Positions 1-12,526 of a stretch of 64,000 nt of DNA are shown here, one piece after another. A program made the translations under genes and the position numbers. Position 1 is the stretch's first letter. Each line of letters starts with the position of its first letter. The notes beneath the pieces are model-generated. The model saw only the letters and a list, made by a program, of their open reading frames with translations, did no database searches and was not told the DNA's origin. The DNA lies in NCBI GenBank assembly GCA_023014485.1, contig JAJOZX010009082.1, positions 1 to 64,000 of the forward strand, written 5' to 3'. The DNA comes from Bathynomus jamesi (lineage: Eukaryota; Arthropoda; Malacostraca; Isopoda; Cirolanidae).

Positions 1-3000
1 GGTGACACTTATTTTCGAAAGTTTGACTTTTTATCGGGACGGGCGCATTTCTGGTTCCATTTTGGTCATAAAATATCGTGTGTAAAATATTTTTGAACAT
101 AAAACATATTTAGAACCTGCCTCAACGGTCAAAGTTTGTATATTTTCTCGAAAAGTAGAAATTTTAGATCATGATGTTTCTATGCCTCTAGCAAATAAAT
201 ATCACTTCTAGTTTGGTTCAAGCTACTAATCTTGACCTAAAACATATAACTGGACTTCATACTTTCAACTCTAGGTCCCCCTCAACTCGAGTATTCGCCC
301 CTCAAGGGGGGGGGGGGGGGGGTATCATGGGCGCCCATCTCCCTCTCATTGTTGCCTACTTTGCAGAGGTCACGGTGGACTTGCGGGCGGTTGTGAAGTC
401 ACAGCGGTGCTTCTTGACGCACTTGTAAGAGGAACTGCCTTTGGTCTTCACTCTTGGTAAGGCCAGGTTGAAAGACTGCATCAACGCCACCCCGCGCTCC
501 GCGAAGTCATTGACAACTTGAAGGGCCTGGACTCGCGGATGCGGCGATGAAGGCTGGGTCCGTCCGCCACTCCTCCGGATCCTTGAGCAGGAAGGCGGTG
601 CTGATGTCCAGAACCTTGAGACTCCTTTGATGTAGTCGTTGTGAACTTGGCCAATGTATTGTTGGCGATTGAGGCGGTGACAGGTCCACATTGATACGCC
701 GCGGGGGATCCTCCGATCCTTCCTCTTCTTCCATCGCTTAATCATCTCCCGCTTTGTCGCCAAGTCGATACCCTCGTCGAAAGATGGCCAGGGTGACGAG
801 GCGCTCGCTCAAGTACCATAGGTGCCTGGCGAAGACTTCGCCGTCGCCTTGGCCACCGCTGAGTCCGGATAATAGACGAGGCCTTGAGCAGCGCGAGGTC
901 CGCGGCTGGGGCCGTTGCCGGAGCGGCGCTTTGTACCAGGCCGTCACGTAGATGGACACGGCGAAGATGGTGAATCGCCGGATTCCAGGCCGCTTCGCCT
1001 GACGACATCTGAAAACTGTTCCGGAACAGGAACAGTTTGATGGCATAGATGACTTTTGCCATCCAGCGCGCGCGATGGAAGGCGCCGGGACGAGCGAACC
1101 GGGCACCCCGCTTGTTCGGACCGCCCAGCACATACAGAGAGCTCCAGAAGTTCCCTGTAGTCATCACGTGGATGTTGCCGTCGAGGGCGGCGGCTGATTC
1201 GATCAGCAGGTCGTCGCGGGCGTCCTTCATGCTGCGGCATGGTTCCATCCTCGAAGGGCTTCGCTTTGGTTTTGATCGATGAAGTCCCACTGGGCGGCGA
1301 ATCGTTTGAACAGGAGGATGTCAGGACCAGTAGAGGGAACCGAGCACGCCGTGAATGCCTTCTCGCACACCAGTTCGTGGATGTGGTGGCGGCAAGCCAA
1401 ATGAGCACTGTCTTCTCGAGTTTCTGCTCAATGATATAGCAAGCTCCTCCTGAGAGTCCTGTGTTTGAGGCGGTGGTGTCAAAAGAGAGGGCACAGATCC
1501 GTCCCTTGATGTCCCAATCCTCGAGGGCAGAGAGGACGGCTTCCGCCATGGCGCGGCCGGTGCCGTCGGGAGGCTGGCACAGCCAGAAGCTTGTCGACGT
1601 TCTCCCCAGAAACCAGAACTGGAAGGCGATCTTCAGCAGGGCCTCCGTCAGCCGCTGGTACGATTTTTCCCGTCCCAGTGAACGTCAGCGGCACAGTAGG
1701 ATGGAAGGCTGCCTTCATTTCCGCTGCTGCCATAGCACGGAACTTTGCTCGGTCGCGGCGGGAGGATTCGCTGTTCAAGACCAGCTCCTCAGGGTCGTGG
1801 CCCAAGCTCCTCGCAGCCGCCGACAGCAAAAAACAAAAAAACACCTTCTCGGTCGGTAAGTTTCGTCCGATCCATCGCTGCGGAGAGATCAGGGGTGATC
1901 ATCTTTTTCGACGCGCGGAATCGCTTGGGTGGTAAAGGGGTCGTAGATGCTTCTGCATTCGACGTGGACGGGCCCGGGAGAGAGAGCTCTTCCTCTTCTC
2001 GCGACGACGCCGTGTCGGTGACCGAGTCGGGCTGCTTGCACCTGAGCTGGAGCTCGATGCCAGTTCGACGAGTTCTTCTCGGCTCTCTCTGTTCGCCCTT
2101 TCATCATCTTGCCGGCGGCTCCTTTCCGCTTCCTGTCTCCTCGCACGCTCCTCCTCAGTGTGCAGCGTCATGTCACGTGTGGAGGAGATTCGGCCGCGCC
2201 GCACCTCGGCCCTTTGTCCCGTCAGGAACTCCCTGTCCTCTTCGATTGTGATCATCGACATCGCCTGTTCGTGTGCGATGTCGAAGAGGCGGTCAAGGGA
2301 TGAGAGGAACTCGGCCTCGTTCCTGATTTGGGTCACAGTGCGCCGTTCGAGTTCTTGTTCAGAGCCGCCACTTCTCGTACATTCGGAGAACCTTGTCCCT
2401 TGCGCGTTGGTCTTTCTGCGTAGGAATACGGGACCGCTCCAGAATTCCTTGACTGCGGTCACTGTCTCAGCGGCTGCTTCCTTGATCGGCTTCTGACGTC
2501 AAGGTGAAGGTGGAAAAAGTACTGAAGCGCCTGCTTTCCCGTAGGCAGCATGCTTCCTGTGATGCTGTGGTCCACGGTCCCCAGGAGATAGACTGCTGTT
2601 TTAGATCTTGTTGCCGAAGCCATCAGTCGTTTCAGAACTCACTGAAAAAGAGAATGAAACACTGTTAGTGTTGGCAAAACTCGTCCAACCCATTTTCTAC
2701 TTAGATAACATGTTCTTTCGCCTGTATCAATATTTGGATAAACTCGTGTTACACCCTGTATAATACCTCATTTTAGTCTTCTGTACACCAGTGCGGAAGA
2801 CTAAACAACGACTCTGACCGTCCGTCTGTCTGTCTGTTATCATTTTTCAACTCAGAAACTACAGCAGCTATCGAAACGAAAACTGACATGATAACAGAAC
2901 GCCATGAGTACTTTTCGACAAAAAGTATAAACTTTGACCTCGTTGAGGCAGTTCTAATTATTTTATTATTTCAAAAAATTTTACACACAATGTTTTTAGA

Positions 3001-3078
3001 CGGAATGACACCAGAAATGCGCCCGTCCTGATAGAAATTCCCAAAAAATGAAAAACACCCCAAATAAGTGGCACCCTA
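1..3078 (-). mobile_element. DNA transposon of the TAGGGTG family, copy 1
   Basis: The two ends are long inverted repeats. The first ~170 bases (GGTGACACTTATTTTCG, then GGGACGGGCGCATTTCTGG and CTGCCTCAACG) recur as reverse complement at about 2900-3078, which ends in AAGTGGCACCCTA. By comparison with that end, three bases (TAG) lie outside the window on the left. The interior codes on the minus strand for the same protein family as elements at 16855 and 50189. The right flank is a (TA)n tract, so an 8-bp TSD cannot be judged here. The coding interior is much more GC-rich than the flanks and than its relative at 16855. A 17-base G run lies at 306-322. Confidence 0.8.
356..2462 (-). pseudogene. 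Transposase-like protein of the TAGGGTG family, broken
   Basis: Read on the minus strand, the family protein appears in pieces in different frames. From the start they are: a charged N-terminal part with LFDIAHEQA and EEDREFLTGQR (2462-1899); a part with ARSLGHDPEELVLNSES (around 1844-1740); a core with GRICALSFDTTASNTG and YIIEQKLEKTVLIWLA (1549-1370); and the segment PGAFHRARWMAKVIYAIK (about 1100-1030). A C-terminal part follows (before 500). I infer that the Asp of SFDTTASNTG is a candidate catalytic residue. Several frameshifts separate the pieces, so no intact product is possible. Related uncharacterised proteins are common in invertebrate genomes, to my knowledge, but I cannot assign a named superfamily. 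Confidence 0.7.
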
Positions 3079-3225
3079 ATATATATATATATATGTAATA
3101 TATATATATTGTATATATATGTATATATATATATATATGTATATGTATATATGTGTATATATATGTGTATTATATATGTATATGTATTATATGTGTATAT
3201 ATATGTGTATATATATATGTGTATA

Positions 3226-3292
<67 letters not shown>

Positions 3293-3327
3293 GTATATAT
3301 GTATGTATATATATGTGTATATATATG

Positions 3328-3362
<35 letters not shown>

Positions 3363-3545
3363 GTATGTATGTATATGTATGTATATATATGTATATATAT
3401 ATATATATGTATGTATATATATATGTATATATATATATATATGTATGTATATATATATGTATATATGTATATATATATATGTATGTATATATATATGTAT
3501 ATATGTATATATATATATATGTATGTATATATATGTATATGTATG

Positions 3546-3579
<34 letters not shown>

Positions 3580-3582
3580 TGT

Positions 3583-3667
<85 letters not shown>

Positions 3668-3800
3668 TATATGTATTGTATATATGTATGTATATTATAT
3701 GTATGTATATATATATGTGTATATATATATGTGTATATATATATATGTATGTATGTGTGTGTATATATATATATATATATGTGTGTATATATATATATAT
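3079..3800. repeat. (TA)n/(TATG)n microsatellite, about 720 bp
   Basis: Almost pure TA dinucleotides with interspersed GTAT/GTGTAT variants fill the gap between the TAGGGTG element and the 3' end of the CR1 LINE. Open frames of over 200 codons run through it in both directions, but they are only Tyr/Ile/Met/Val/Cys or Tyr/Ile/His/Thr repeats and are artefacts. Confidence 0.97.
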
Positions 3801-4226
3801 AATAATGTTTCAGACCAACAAAGACCCTAGGATCCACTCATGGCTGGTCTACCTAACTGTGTTCGTGTATTGTGTATGTCCTCCGTGGTGGCGGAGGGGA
3901 CCTACAATTTTACGTGGGTTCCGAACCACAAGAACATAAGAAATTTATGTAAAAACTGCCGGTAAATTGGCAATGACCAATTTTTACGAAACTGAATAAT
4001 TATCAATTTAAAACTAATTAATAATCGATTTAAAACTAAAGATAGAATCTCTGATCCAGAGGATCAAGTCATAATAGACTTATCCACAAATATGTTACAC
4101 TCTATATCTATTTATAAAGGACATGCAAATATATCGGATCCAAAGAATCCAGTCAATTTCATTACGGTATCCATCAAGTCACGGTCCATATCGATAGCGG
4201 ACGAAGTCATGATTTACAATCATATA
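3801..4226 (-). mobile_element. CR1-like LINE copy A, 3' UTR (distal part)
   Basis: This stretch and 9321-9680 together match a continuous block at about 55628-56500, the 3' UTR of CR1 copy B, so they are one LINE tail split by the hAT element. On the minus strand it ends in GGTCTTTGTTGGTCTGAAAC next to the TA repeat. A 37-bp segment (3893-3929) is shared with the SINE at 16753-16789. The LINE continues at 9321. Confidence 0.85.
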
Positions 4227-4385
4227 CAGGGTTTCGGAGCCGGAGCCGGAGTCGGTGGAGCCAGTGAATTTTGCTTACCTGGAGCCGGAGCCGGAGCCAG
4301 AGCCTGAAACCTTGAAAATACGGCTCCATGCATGGTCTGGCTCCGGGCGATATATTGCTACCTAAATTGTTATTTGTTAAATATA

Positions 4386-5780
4386 CAGTGCCCGCGAAAA
4401 GTATCTGATCACTCAAGAAAATACAATATTTTCCCTTGATATTCAGAGACACGTAATTCACTTTCTATTTGTTCTAGCGACATCTGGTAACTTTGAGGTT
4501 GCTCGCTGATATGAGAGCTATCCAACGCATTCTCAAATTAGTGTTCTGGTAGCCTTCGTTGCGGGTGGCTGTGTCTCAAATTTGTCAGATTTCACTGTTT
4601 GTGTAAATTTCTTGATATTTTTTTTTTTTTTTACAGAAAGTGGTGTAAATAAAATTTATATATAATGTGTGCTAAAAAACAACTTAAGAGTGATTGTCGA
4701 GGTGCTATTGTTGCTTTGCATGCATGTGGGAAATCACAGAGACAGATAGCTAAGGAATTAAACATATCCCAAAGTACCGTTAATTTATGGGTTTCACGGG
4801 CTAAGAACAATGGTGGCCTAACCACGCCAGTCCCTAAAAAACGATCTGGCAGACCGAGAAAAACAAATTCGCGAACAGACAAACTTATGAAACGTTTAGT
4901 ATTGAAAAACCCAACAATAACTGCGAAAGAAATAAAATTTAATATGAATAATTTGTTATCTGGTGTTTCTGAACGAACTATCCAGGAGCGGCTCCAAAAA
5001 GAACTCGGATTACCATCTCGCCATGCTGCTAAGAAACCGTTCATTAATGAAAAAATGCGTAAAAAACGTGTCGCATTTTGTAAAAAATACATTCATTGGA
5101 CTGTTGATGACTGGAAGAAGGTTTTATTTAGCGATGAGTCGACATTTTTGACATTCAGAAGTTGTCCAAAAAAGGTTCACCGGCCTATTGGCTCAAATAG
5201 GATGGACCCTAAATACACCCTAAAGACAATGAAACACCCTCCAAGTGTGATGGTTTGGGGTTGTTTCGGTTACTATGGGCGTGGAAACTTATATTTTCTT
5301 CCGAAGAACACAACTATGAATGGTGCATGGTATTTAGCAATGCTACAGGATAAACTTCCAGTGGCAATGGCAATCCAAAGGACAAAAACATACATGCATG
5401 ATGGTGCACCATGTCACAGGGTCAAAATAGTGACAAAATGGATTACTGACAATAAATTTGATATTTTGGATTGGCCTGGTAATAGTCCAGATCTCAATCC
5501 GATAGAAAATCTGTGGCTAATAATAAAAAATAAGGTTGAATGCCACGACACTGGCTCAGTCGAAAAATTACAAGAGGCCATCAAAAAGGTATGGTGCAAG
5601 GAAATATCAGTGGAAGTTTGTCAAAACTTGATTAAATCCATGCCAAAACGTCTAGAACAAGTCATCCAAACCAAAGGACAGATGACAAAATACTAATATA
5701 AGGTTAGTATACATTTAAACATTGTTTTTTATGTAAAAAATACAAATTTTAAGGGTGATGGATACTTTTCGCGGGCAATG
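4386..5780 (+). mobile_element. Complete Tc1-family transposon inserted in the hAT element
   Basis: The ends are inverted repeats (TGCCCGCGAAAAGTATC at the left; GATACTTTTCGCGGGCA at the right), and each end is flanked by a TA target dinucleotide (4384-4385 and 5781-5782). Length is 1395 bp, about normal for a Tc1 element. It contains one full-length transposase ORF with no stop or frameshift. Inserted near the left end of a decayed hAT, it is younger than its host element. Confidence 0.95.
4665..5696 (+). CDS. Tc1-family transposase, intact (343 aa)
   Basis: Cut-and-paste transposase that would bind the element's inverted repeats and insert at TA. Visible domains: an N-terminal helix-turn-helix (residues about 10-45, with SQRQIAKELNISQSTVNLWV), an AT-hook-like GRPRKT (62-67), a second helix-turn-helix (about 75-115), then the DDE core. 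The catalytic residues are D157 (FSDEST), D246 (MHDGAPCH) and E281 (SPDLNPIEN). The D-to-E spacing is 34 residues, the DD34E pattern of Tc1. Length is typical of the family. The ATG at 4665 precedes the first helix directly and the gene ends with TAA at 5696. No lesion is visible, so it may be functional. Expression cannot be judged. Confidence 0.95.
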   Translation: MCAKKQLKSDCRGAIVALHACGKSQRQIAKELNISQSTVNLWVSRAKNNGGLTTPVPKKRSGRPRKTNSRTDKLMKRLVLKNPTITAKEIKFNMNNLLSGVSERTIQERLQKELGLPSRHAAKKPFINEKMRKKRVAFCKKYIHWTVDDWKKVLFSDESTFLTFRSCPKKVHRPIGSNRMDPKYTLKTMKHPPSVMVWGCFGYYGRGNLYFLPKNTTMNGAWYLAMLQDKLPVAMAIQRTKTYMHDGAPCHRVKIVTKWITDNKFDILDWPGNSPDLNPIENLWLIIKNKVECHDTGSVEKLQEAIKKVWCKEISVEVCQNLIKSMPKRLEQVIQTKGQMTKY

Positions 5781-6172
5781 TAGGTTTAGTTGCAAATTAT
5801 AATTCTTGTAATATATTACAAAAAAATGGTACCATAGGATTCTTGGATTTTATGGAGGTGTGGGAGTTGCAGGAATAATCTGCAAATTTCCATTTTTTAA
5901 CCATTAAATATTTGGGAAGATTTGTCTTAACAACACTTAATTATATAGGTAAAATTTTTTTTATGGCGGTGGAGACCTTAGGTAGGTAGGTACTAACTAT
6001 TTATCTAAGTAGGTAACTACCTAGATACATACCTAGTAAGGTTGGTCCTTCTGAATTGGATTGAACTATTTTTATGTCAATTATCTTGTATTGCTAAATT
6101 TCTTTTTTTTCAGATTCTTTGTAATTTGTACTTGATTCTTTAATTATAATTATCAGTCTATGACCCTTCATA

Positions 6173-8187
6173 ATGGATAGAGATTCAATAAAGAAGTCTG
6201 ATATATTCAAGTATTTTACTGAAAGTTCAGATAAGAAACACTATGTTTGTATTTGTGAAGTTTCTGATGCTTCGGGAAATATTTCAACGTGTGGAACTAA
6301 AATTACCAAGCCTCAAAGCAAAAAGCCTGATGTCTCCTCAAGAGCATATAATTTGAAAAGACACTTGAGTCAATTACATCCTGAAATATCAAAAATGATG
6401 GAAGAAAAGAAGCAAATGCTTGAGCTTTCAAGACCCAGTACTTCTGCCAGTTCAAAAACTAAAGCAAACCAGCAAAACATTACTAAATTTTTGATGTCTC
6501 AAAAAGTCACTATCTCAATGACTACAGATAATTTTAAAAATAGCATAATTGAGTTAGTTGTTAAAGATTCTATGCCTCTATCTATGTTTGAAAAGCCAGC
6601 TATGCGCAGTCTACTAGAAGAAATGGCTCAGAAATTCAAGATTAGTTTAGATAAAGACAATATCCATCATTTAGTGATAGAAAAATCAAAAGAAGAAAAA
6701 TTTGCTCTCAAAGAGCAATTAAAAGGGCGCTTCATATATTTAAAAGTTGATGGTTGCACATGAATACGGACACATTATTTTGCCATCAATGTCCGATTTA
6801 TTGATGATGATGATAAAATCCTCACCCGCACTATAGCAGTAAAAGATACACATGCTCAGCAAACTAGTGACTACCTGCATGATCTAATTATGAGAACTCT
6901 GGAAGAGTACGGCATACCGAAAGAATTTGTGCTCTGCATTGTCAGTGATAATGCATCAAATATGATTAAAACTGTTGAGAAGTTGAATGATAATCAAGAG
7001 GCAACTTCAGAAGATGATATACAAACATTTGGTGAACATCATGATGATTCAACAGACACTCAGGAAGTGGCATCTTGTGTAGAAGAAATTGACAGTATTG
7101 TATCTGAAATTTCACACTTCTCCAGAATCAACCACATGCGTTGTGGTGCACATACCTTGCAACTTGCTATTTGCGATGGATTGAGAGATAAACATGCTAC
7201 CTCTCTCATAGGTAAGTTGAGACAGGTTGTAGTAGCAGCAAGAAACCCAAAAGTGGAAGAAATAATTAAAAGACGTGCAGGCAAGGTTGCTATTTTAGAT
7301 CAACGTACTCGATGGGGCAGCACTTATTTAATGATAGAGCGCTTATTAGAATTAAAACCTGTACTCTTGGACATGGCAAATTCAAATGTGAATCTTTCAG
7401 AAATAATGTGGGAACAAGCAAGAAGATTGGAAAGAGTACTGTACCAGCCATATATAGTAACAAAAAAAATTCAAAGATTTGACTCCCGGTCAATTTTTGA
7501 AAGAGTGGAAATCTTTGATGTATTTTCTTTCCAAGATAGAAGGCACCATAGCTGATGACATTAAAAGTTCCATGGAAAGGAGAGAAAATATTTTACTTGA
7601 TAATGAAGTATTGCTTGCTGCTGTTTATATAGATCCTAGATATAGATGCTTATTAACATCTGAACAGGTAGTTAAAGCCAAGGATGCCCTATGCAATATA
7701 GCAATCAGAATGAAAAGTAACCTAGACCTTTCAAATAAAGTCTCTATTAAGAGAGGAATGTGGAACTGAGATTATTGCATCATCATCAAATTCATCATCA
7801 TCTTCCACCACTTCTGATGTCAGCGAGTTTGATTTTGAAAAAATTATTGATATTCAACATGGTAAGAAATCAAAACGTCCTCGTTTAGAAAGTGAACTAA
7901 TACCACCTCTCAGTCCAATGTGTACCCTCAAATTGCAAGTTGAGGAATCTTTTCCTGAGATTGAAAAATTTGACCGTTCGTCAAAACTGTCTTTTGAACA
8001 AGTAATAGAAAGGTATCCTAAAGTTATGAGAGATGTTGCAAATCTTCTAGTAGCTATGCCTTCAACACAAGTCAGTGTTGAACGGCTATTTTCAGCACTG
8101 AAAATTTTAAAATCTGATTTAAGGGCACGTATGAAAGAAGATATTGTTGAGGCTATGTTATTTTTAAGAACAAATGTTTATAAGTAA
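6173..8187 (+). pseudogene. hAT transposase with N-terminal BED finger, broken
   Basis: The first 196 codons hold a BED-type zinc finger (C-x-C near residue 25, H-x4-H in RHLSQLH) and reach LKVDGCT, probably the first catalytic Asp. A TGA at 6761-6763 then interrupts the frame. The RNase H-like core continues from 6764 (CIVSDNASNM, HMRCGAHTLQLA, TRWGSTYLMIERLL). Frameshifts near 7475 and 7765 follow. The C-terminal hAT dimerisation region (MPSTQVSVERLFSALKILK) ends at 8187. The order and spacing are those of a normal hAT transposase. One stop and two frameshifts make it non-functional as it stands. Confidence 0.9.
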
Positions 8188-9320
8188 ACTTAGATAAATA
8201 ATTTTAATTCATAATTTTTTTTATGGAAACAGATTTACAAGGAGAATATCTTGATTTTATGTTTAAAAATTAGTTTCCTACCTTAGCTACATTAGTAAAA
8301 ATTTCTGCAAAAGTTATTATTTTGCTTTCATTTTTAATACAAGGAGTATTATGATTTATGATACTGTAAATGTATCATTGAATTTGCAAACTTTTTAATT
8401 TTTTAATATGTAGTTTGAACTTTAAAGATAGTCTGATTTAAGGTTACACTTAAAAAAAATATAATTGAGGCCATCTTGTTTTAAAAAAAAAAATTATAAA
8501 TAAACTTAGTAATTTTCATTTTCAATTATTTTAAGGAAACAGATTTACAAGAAGAATATCTTGATTTTATGTTTAAAATTAGTTTGATTATACCTTAGCT
8601 AGAATAAAAAAAATTTTGCATTAGTTTTCATTTGTTAATCCAAGGAGTAGTATTGATTTTATAAGCGTAGGGTAAATGATTTTGTAAATTTTCTTTTATA
8701 ATATGTATTAGTAGTTTGAACTTTTGACTTTTAGTTGAATTGCTTTTGTTAATTAAATTACAAAACTTTTGACTAAAGAAAATCTCCTTTTAAGTAAATA
8801 ATATAACCTATTAAAAATTAAAAACTGAATTTTTTTAAATATTCAGCTCTTTTTCAAGCCAAGTTGGCTTTCATGAAGCTTTCAAGTTTCAACACTTAAA
8901 AAAAGATGCATATATTATCTCAGAAAGTTTGATTGTTACTATTTTCCATACGAGAATTCTTAAGTTTGAACTTTGAACTAATTAGGAGGCAAGTTTCTCT
9001 AATTTATATAAGCTACCATTGTTAATAAATATTTAATATCATTTAGTTTTCATCATTTTCCTTTAGTTATTTAAATAACTTCATTCTATCATTATATTTG
9101 CCTAATTTAAAATCATAAGAAATTTAAATTTTGAGTATTAGTGATTTAATAAAATATTTTTGTGCAATATTTTAAATTGGACAATTAGTTATATAAATCT
9201 AGATATTTATTTTATAATTAACAGAATTTACTATAAAAGAGCCGGAGCCGGAGCCAGACTGTAAAAAATTTCTGCTCCGGAGTCAGAGCCAGAAGTTTTT
9301 TTACCGGCTCCGAAACCCTG

Positions 9321-12300
9321 ATCATATACATTACAATATATACACTTACGAGAAAAAAAGAGTAGGTGTGTCTGTAAAGACTGTACAGTAATGTAGAAAT
9401 GTGTGTGCACCCATTTTGGGTCTCCCATTTAAAGGTGTTTGTGGGGCAAGTGAAGATCATGAGTTTTTCAATACCTCACAGTACTATTGTGGGCACCACT
9501 CGGCAGAGGAATCTCTTTAAATGGGGTGTGTAAGGACAGAGAATATCCCCTAACCCAAGACACTGCCTCCCTATATCCCACAACACTTGTGTTGAGCTGT
9601 GGGATCTATCCCCAGAAAGCCTTAATTTTACTACCTTAAACTATACCCTTTCTATCAACATATGCGTCTAATCGATTTTTAAACATGTTTATAGACGTGC
9701 TACTAATTACTTCTACCGGCAAACTATTCCAGCTATTTACTATTCTATGCGTAAAAAAATTTTTTCGCAACTGCTGTCTCGAACCTTCTACTTGTCAACT
9801 TACACCCGTTATTTCTAGTCCTATTATATTGAGATATTTCGAAAAAGCTATCTCTATCTACGTTATCGAACCCATTCATAATTTTGAAAACCTGGATTAG
9901 ATCACCCCTTAACCTCCTGGTCTCGAGTGTTGTCAATTTTAACTCCTTAAGCCTATCCTCGTACGACTGACCTAAGCGACGGAATCATCTTAGTTGCTCG
10001 TCTTTGAACTCTTTCGATTTTGTCTATATCTTTGCGCATATACGGATTCCAAAATTGGACCGCATACTCCAAATGGTGTCTAACTAATGATTTATAAAGT
10101 GGAACTATAATATCGCGCGATTTGTACTCAAAATTTTGAGCTATAAAACCTAACACTTTGTTCGCCTTATTGACTGCTGCTGTACTTTGTTTCGCTACTT
10201 TTAAATCACCAGTGACTATAACTCCTAAATCTTTTTCCTGCTCTACGCTTGTTAAATCTTTCCCTGACATACTATACGCAAATTTACCGTTATGCGAACC
10301 TATATGCAAAATTTTGCACTTATCAACGTTAAATCTCATTTGCCATGTGACTGACCAATCAACGATTTTATTCAGATCTTCCTGAATTTAACCTCTATCT
10401 TCGTCATTAATCGCCCTACCACCCAGCTTCGTGTCATCCGCAAACTTTGAAACTGTACTGACTAGGCCGACATCTAAATCGTTAATATATATAAGAAAAA
10501 GCAAGGGGCCCAATACAGAACCCTGAGGAATGCCACTCACTACATTAGCCCAGCACGACTCCGCTCCATCAACGACCACCCTCTGTTTCCTGCCTCGCAA
10601 CCACTCTTCTAGCCAATTTATTACTACACCCCTGATTCCATATGAGCCTTAGTTTTTTCAATGAGTCTTTTGTGTGGCACGGTGTCAAACGCTTTTTGAA
10701 AATCTAAATACACTACATCAACCGCCCGATGTCTATCGTAAACGTCAACCACGCTTTGGAAAAATTCTAAAAGATTAGTTAAGCAAGATTTGTTTCGCCT
10801 AAATCCGTGCTGCGTATTTCTAACAAGTTTATGGTATTCTAAGTGTTCGACTATACGATCCCTAATTATTGATTCCAAAAGCTTACCTACAACAGACGTT
10901 AAACTGATTGGCCTATAATTTCCCGCCGCACCTTTATCGCCTTTCTTAAAGATAGGTGTTACATTTGCTAACTTGAAATTATCTGGTACGCACCCGTCAG
11001 AAAGACGCATTAAAAGTCTTTGTTAGCGGCACAACAATGCTATCTTTTAATTCTTTTAGTTGTATGGGATATATGGAATCCAGACCCGGTGGTTTACGCG
11101 TTTTCATTTTATCAATATAGCGCATTACTTCCCCTTCACTAACGACAATATTATCCAAAATATTACCATTATCAAAAGGTATTATGTCTATGACCGTAGG
11201 GATATTTGTTACATCTTCTATAGTAAAAACTGACGTAAAAAATTCGTTTAGCAAGGTAGCCATTTCCTTGTTTTCAGAGACTAGATCTTCATTTACATTT
11301 TTTAATGGACCTAAGACACACTTTACTGGATTTCTATTATTGACGTATTGAAAGAATCGCTTGGGGTTTTCTTTACCGTCACGAGCTATGGAGATTTCAA
11401 ATTCGCGTTTTGACTTTTTTATTACACACTTAGCTTCACGCCTTAGAGATATGTAGTTGTTTCGTAACAACAGATTATCTTTATCGCACTTATGTAGCCT
11501 ATAAGCCCTATCTCTACTCTATAATGTCTCCTACTCTACAAGTAAACCACAAGGGCTTGTTGTTTACTTTCGCACGCTTAATTTTGTACGGTACACATTC
11601 CTCATTTATAGTCCTAAATACCATTACGAACGATTCCCACATTAGTTTTGCGTTGGAGTTCCCCATTACATTTTCCCAATTGACGTGTGAAAATTTATTT
11701 CGAAATTTAATAAAGTCTGCGTGCTGGAAGTTAGGAATTTTAGTCGAGTTAGTTGGTTTCGAGTGACTTACTGAGAGGACAAACTCTACCATATTGTGAT
11801 AGCTATTGCTCAACAGTTCTATTACTTGAAGATCAGTAATTAGTCTATCATCCGTAGTTATTACTAAATCTAAAATACTGTCCAACCTCGTAGGTTCCCC
11901 AACCTTTTGAATAAGAAAGCTATCCTCGAGAAAATTAACTAAACGATTACCTTCCGCGTCTCCCTGCATTGTATCGTAATTCACGTTGGCGCAATTAAAG
12001 TCACCCATAACTAAAGCCTGCTCACTACCGATTATTCTCTTTAGTTCACGATATAACGCTTCGTCCGTATCAGCTGTTTGATTCGGGGGCCTATATATAA
12101 CCGCAAGAAGAAGTTTGAAATCGTTCAATTTAAGTTCTGCTATAGTCGAATCTATCGGTTCTGGAATTGAGTGCTTTACTTCTATAACATTCACAATATT
12201 ATCTTTGATATACAACATAACACCGCCTCCTCGTCTACCTATTCTGTTTTTAACAAAAAGTCTATAACCTTTAATTTGATACTCCCCTACAAAGTCACGT

Positions 12301-12526
12301 GTTTCAGTGCTAAGCCACGATTCATTTATCGCAATTAAATCATAGTCTTTACAAGCAATTAAAGAAAAAAATTTGTTTATTTTATTTCGTAGGCTACGAG
12401 CATTTAAGGATAGAACCTTCAAATTGTTTGTAATTGCGACACCTTCGCGAGCGCGGGGGAAATTTGTGGAATTTACGCTGGGACCATTCGGGTTACGGCA
12501 GCCTGAAAAGAAGAGACAGTATTATG

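Larger units (their letters stand above)
4227..9320 (+). mobile_element. hAT transposon with GAGCCG subterminal repeats, carrying a nested Tc1
   Basis: The terminal inverted repeats read CAGGGTTTCGGAGCCGG at the left and CCGGCTCCGAAACCCTG at the right. A perfect 8-bp target duplication ATCATATA flanks them (4219-4226 and 9321-9328). The uninterrupted target is visible at about 56100-56115 in CR1 copy B. Both subterminal regions carry clusters of GAGCCG units (4236-4305 and 9239-9310), typical of hAT transposase-binding regions. The element carries a broken BED-finger hAT transposase. Without the Tc1 insertion it would be about 3.7 kb. The AT-rich stretch 8190-9230 holds no further gene that I see. 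Confidence 0.93.

Noticed and set aside
356..1935. Several long plus-strand ORFs over the first 2.5 kb
   Set aside because: They are antisense shadows of the GC-rich minus-strand transposase-like gene, whose conserved motifs lie on the other strand.
3109..3939. Open reading frames of 216-276 codons on both strands
   Set aside because: They are translations of a TA/TG microsatellite and consist of Tyr, Ile, Met, Val and Cys or Tyr, Ile, His and Thr only.
9560..9620. Short hairpin CCCACAACACTTGTGTTGAG in the CR1 3' UTR
   Set aside because: It sits exactly where copy A lost ~110 bp that copy B retains, so it is likely a repair scar with short inverted matches, not a regulatory structure.
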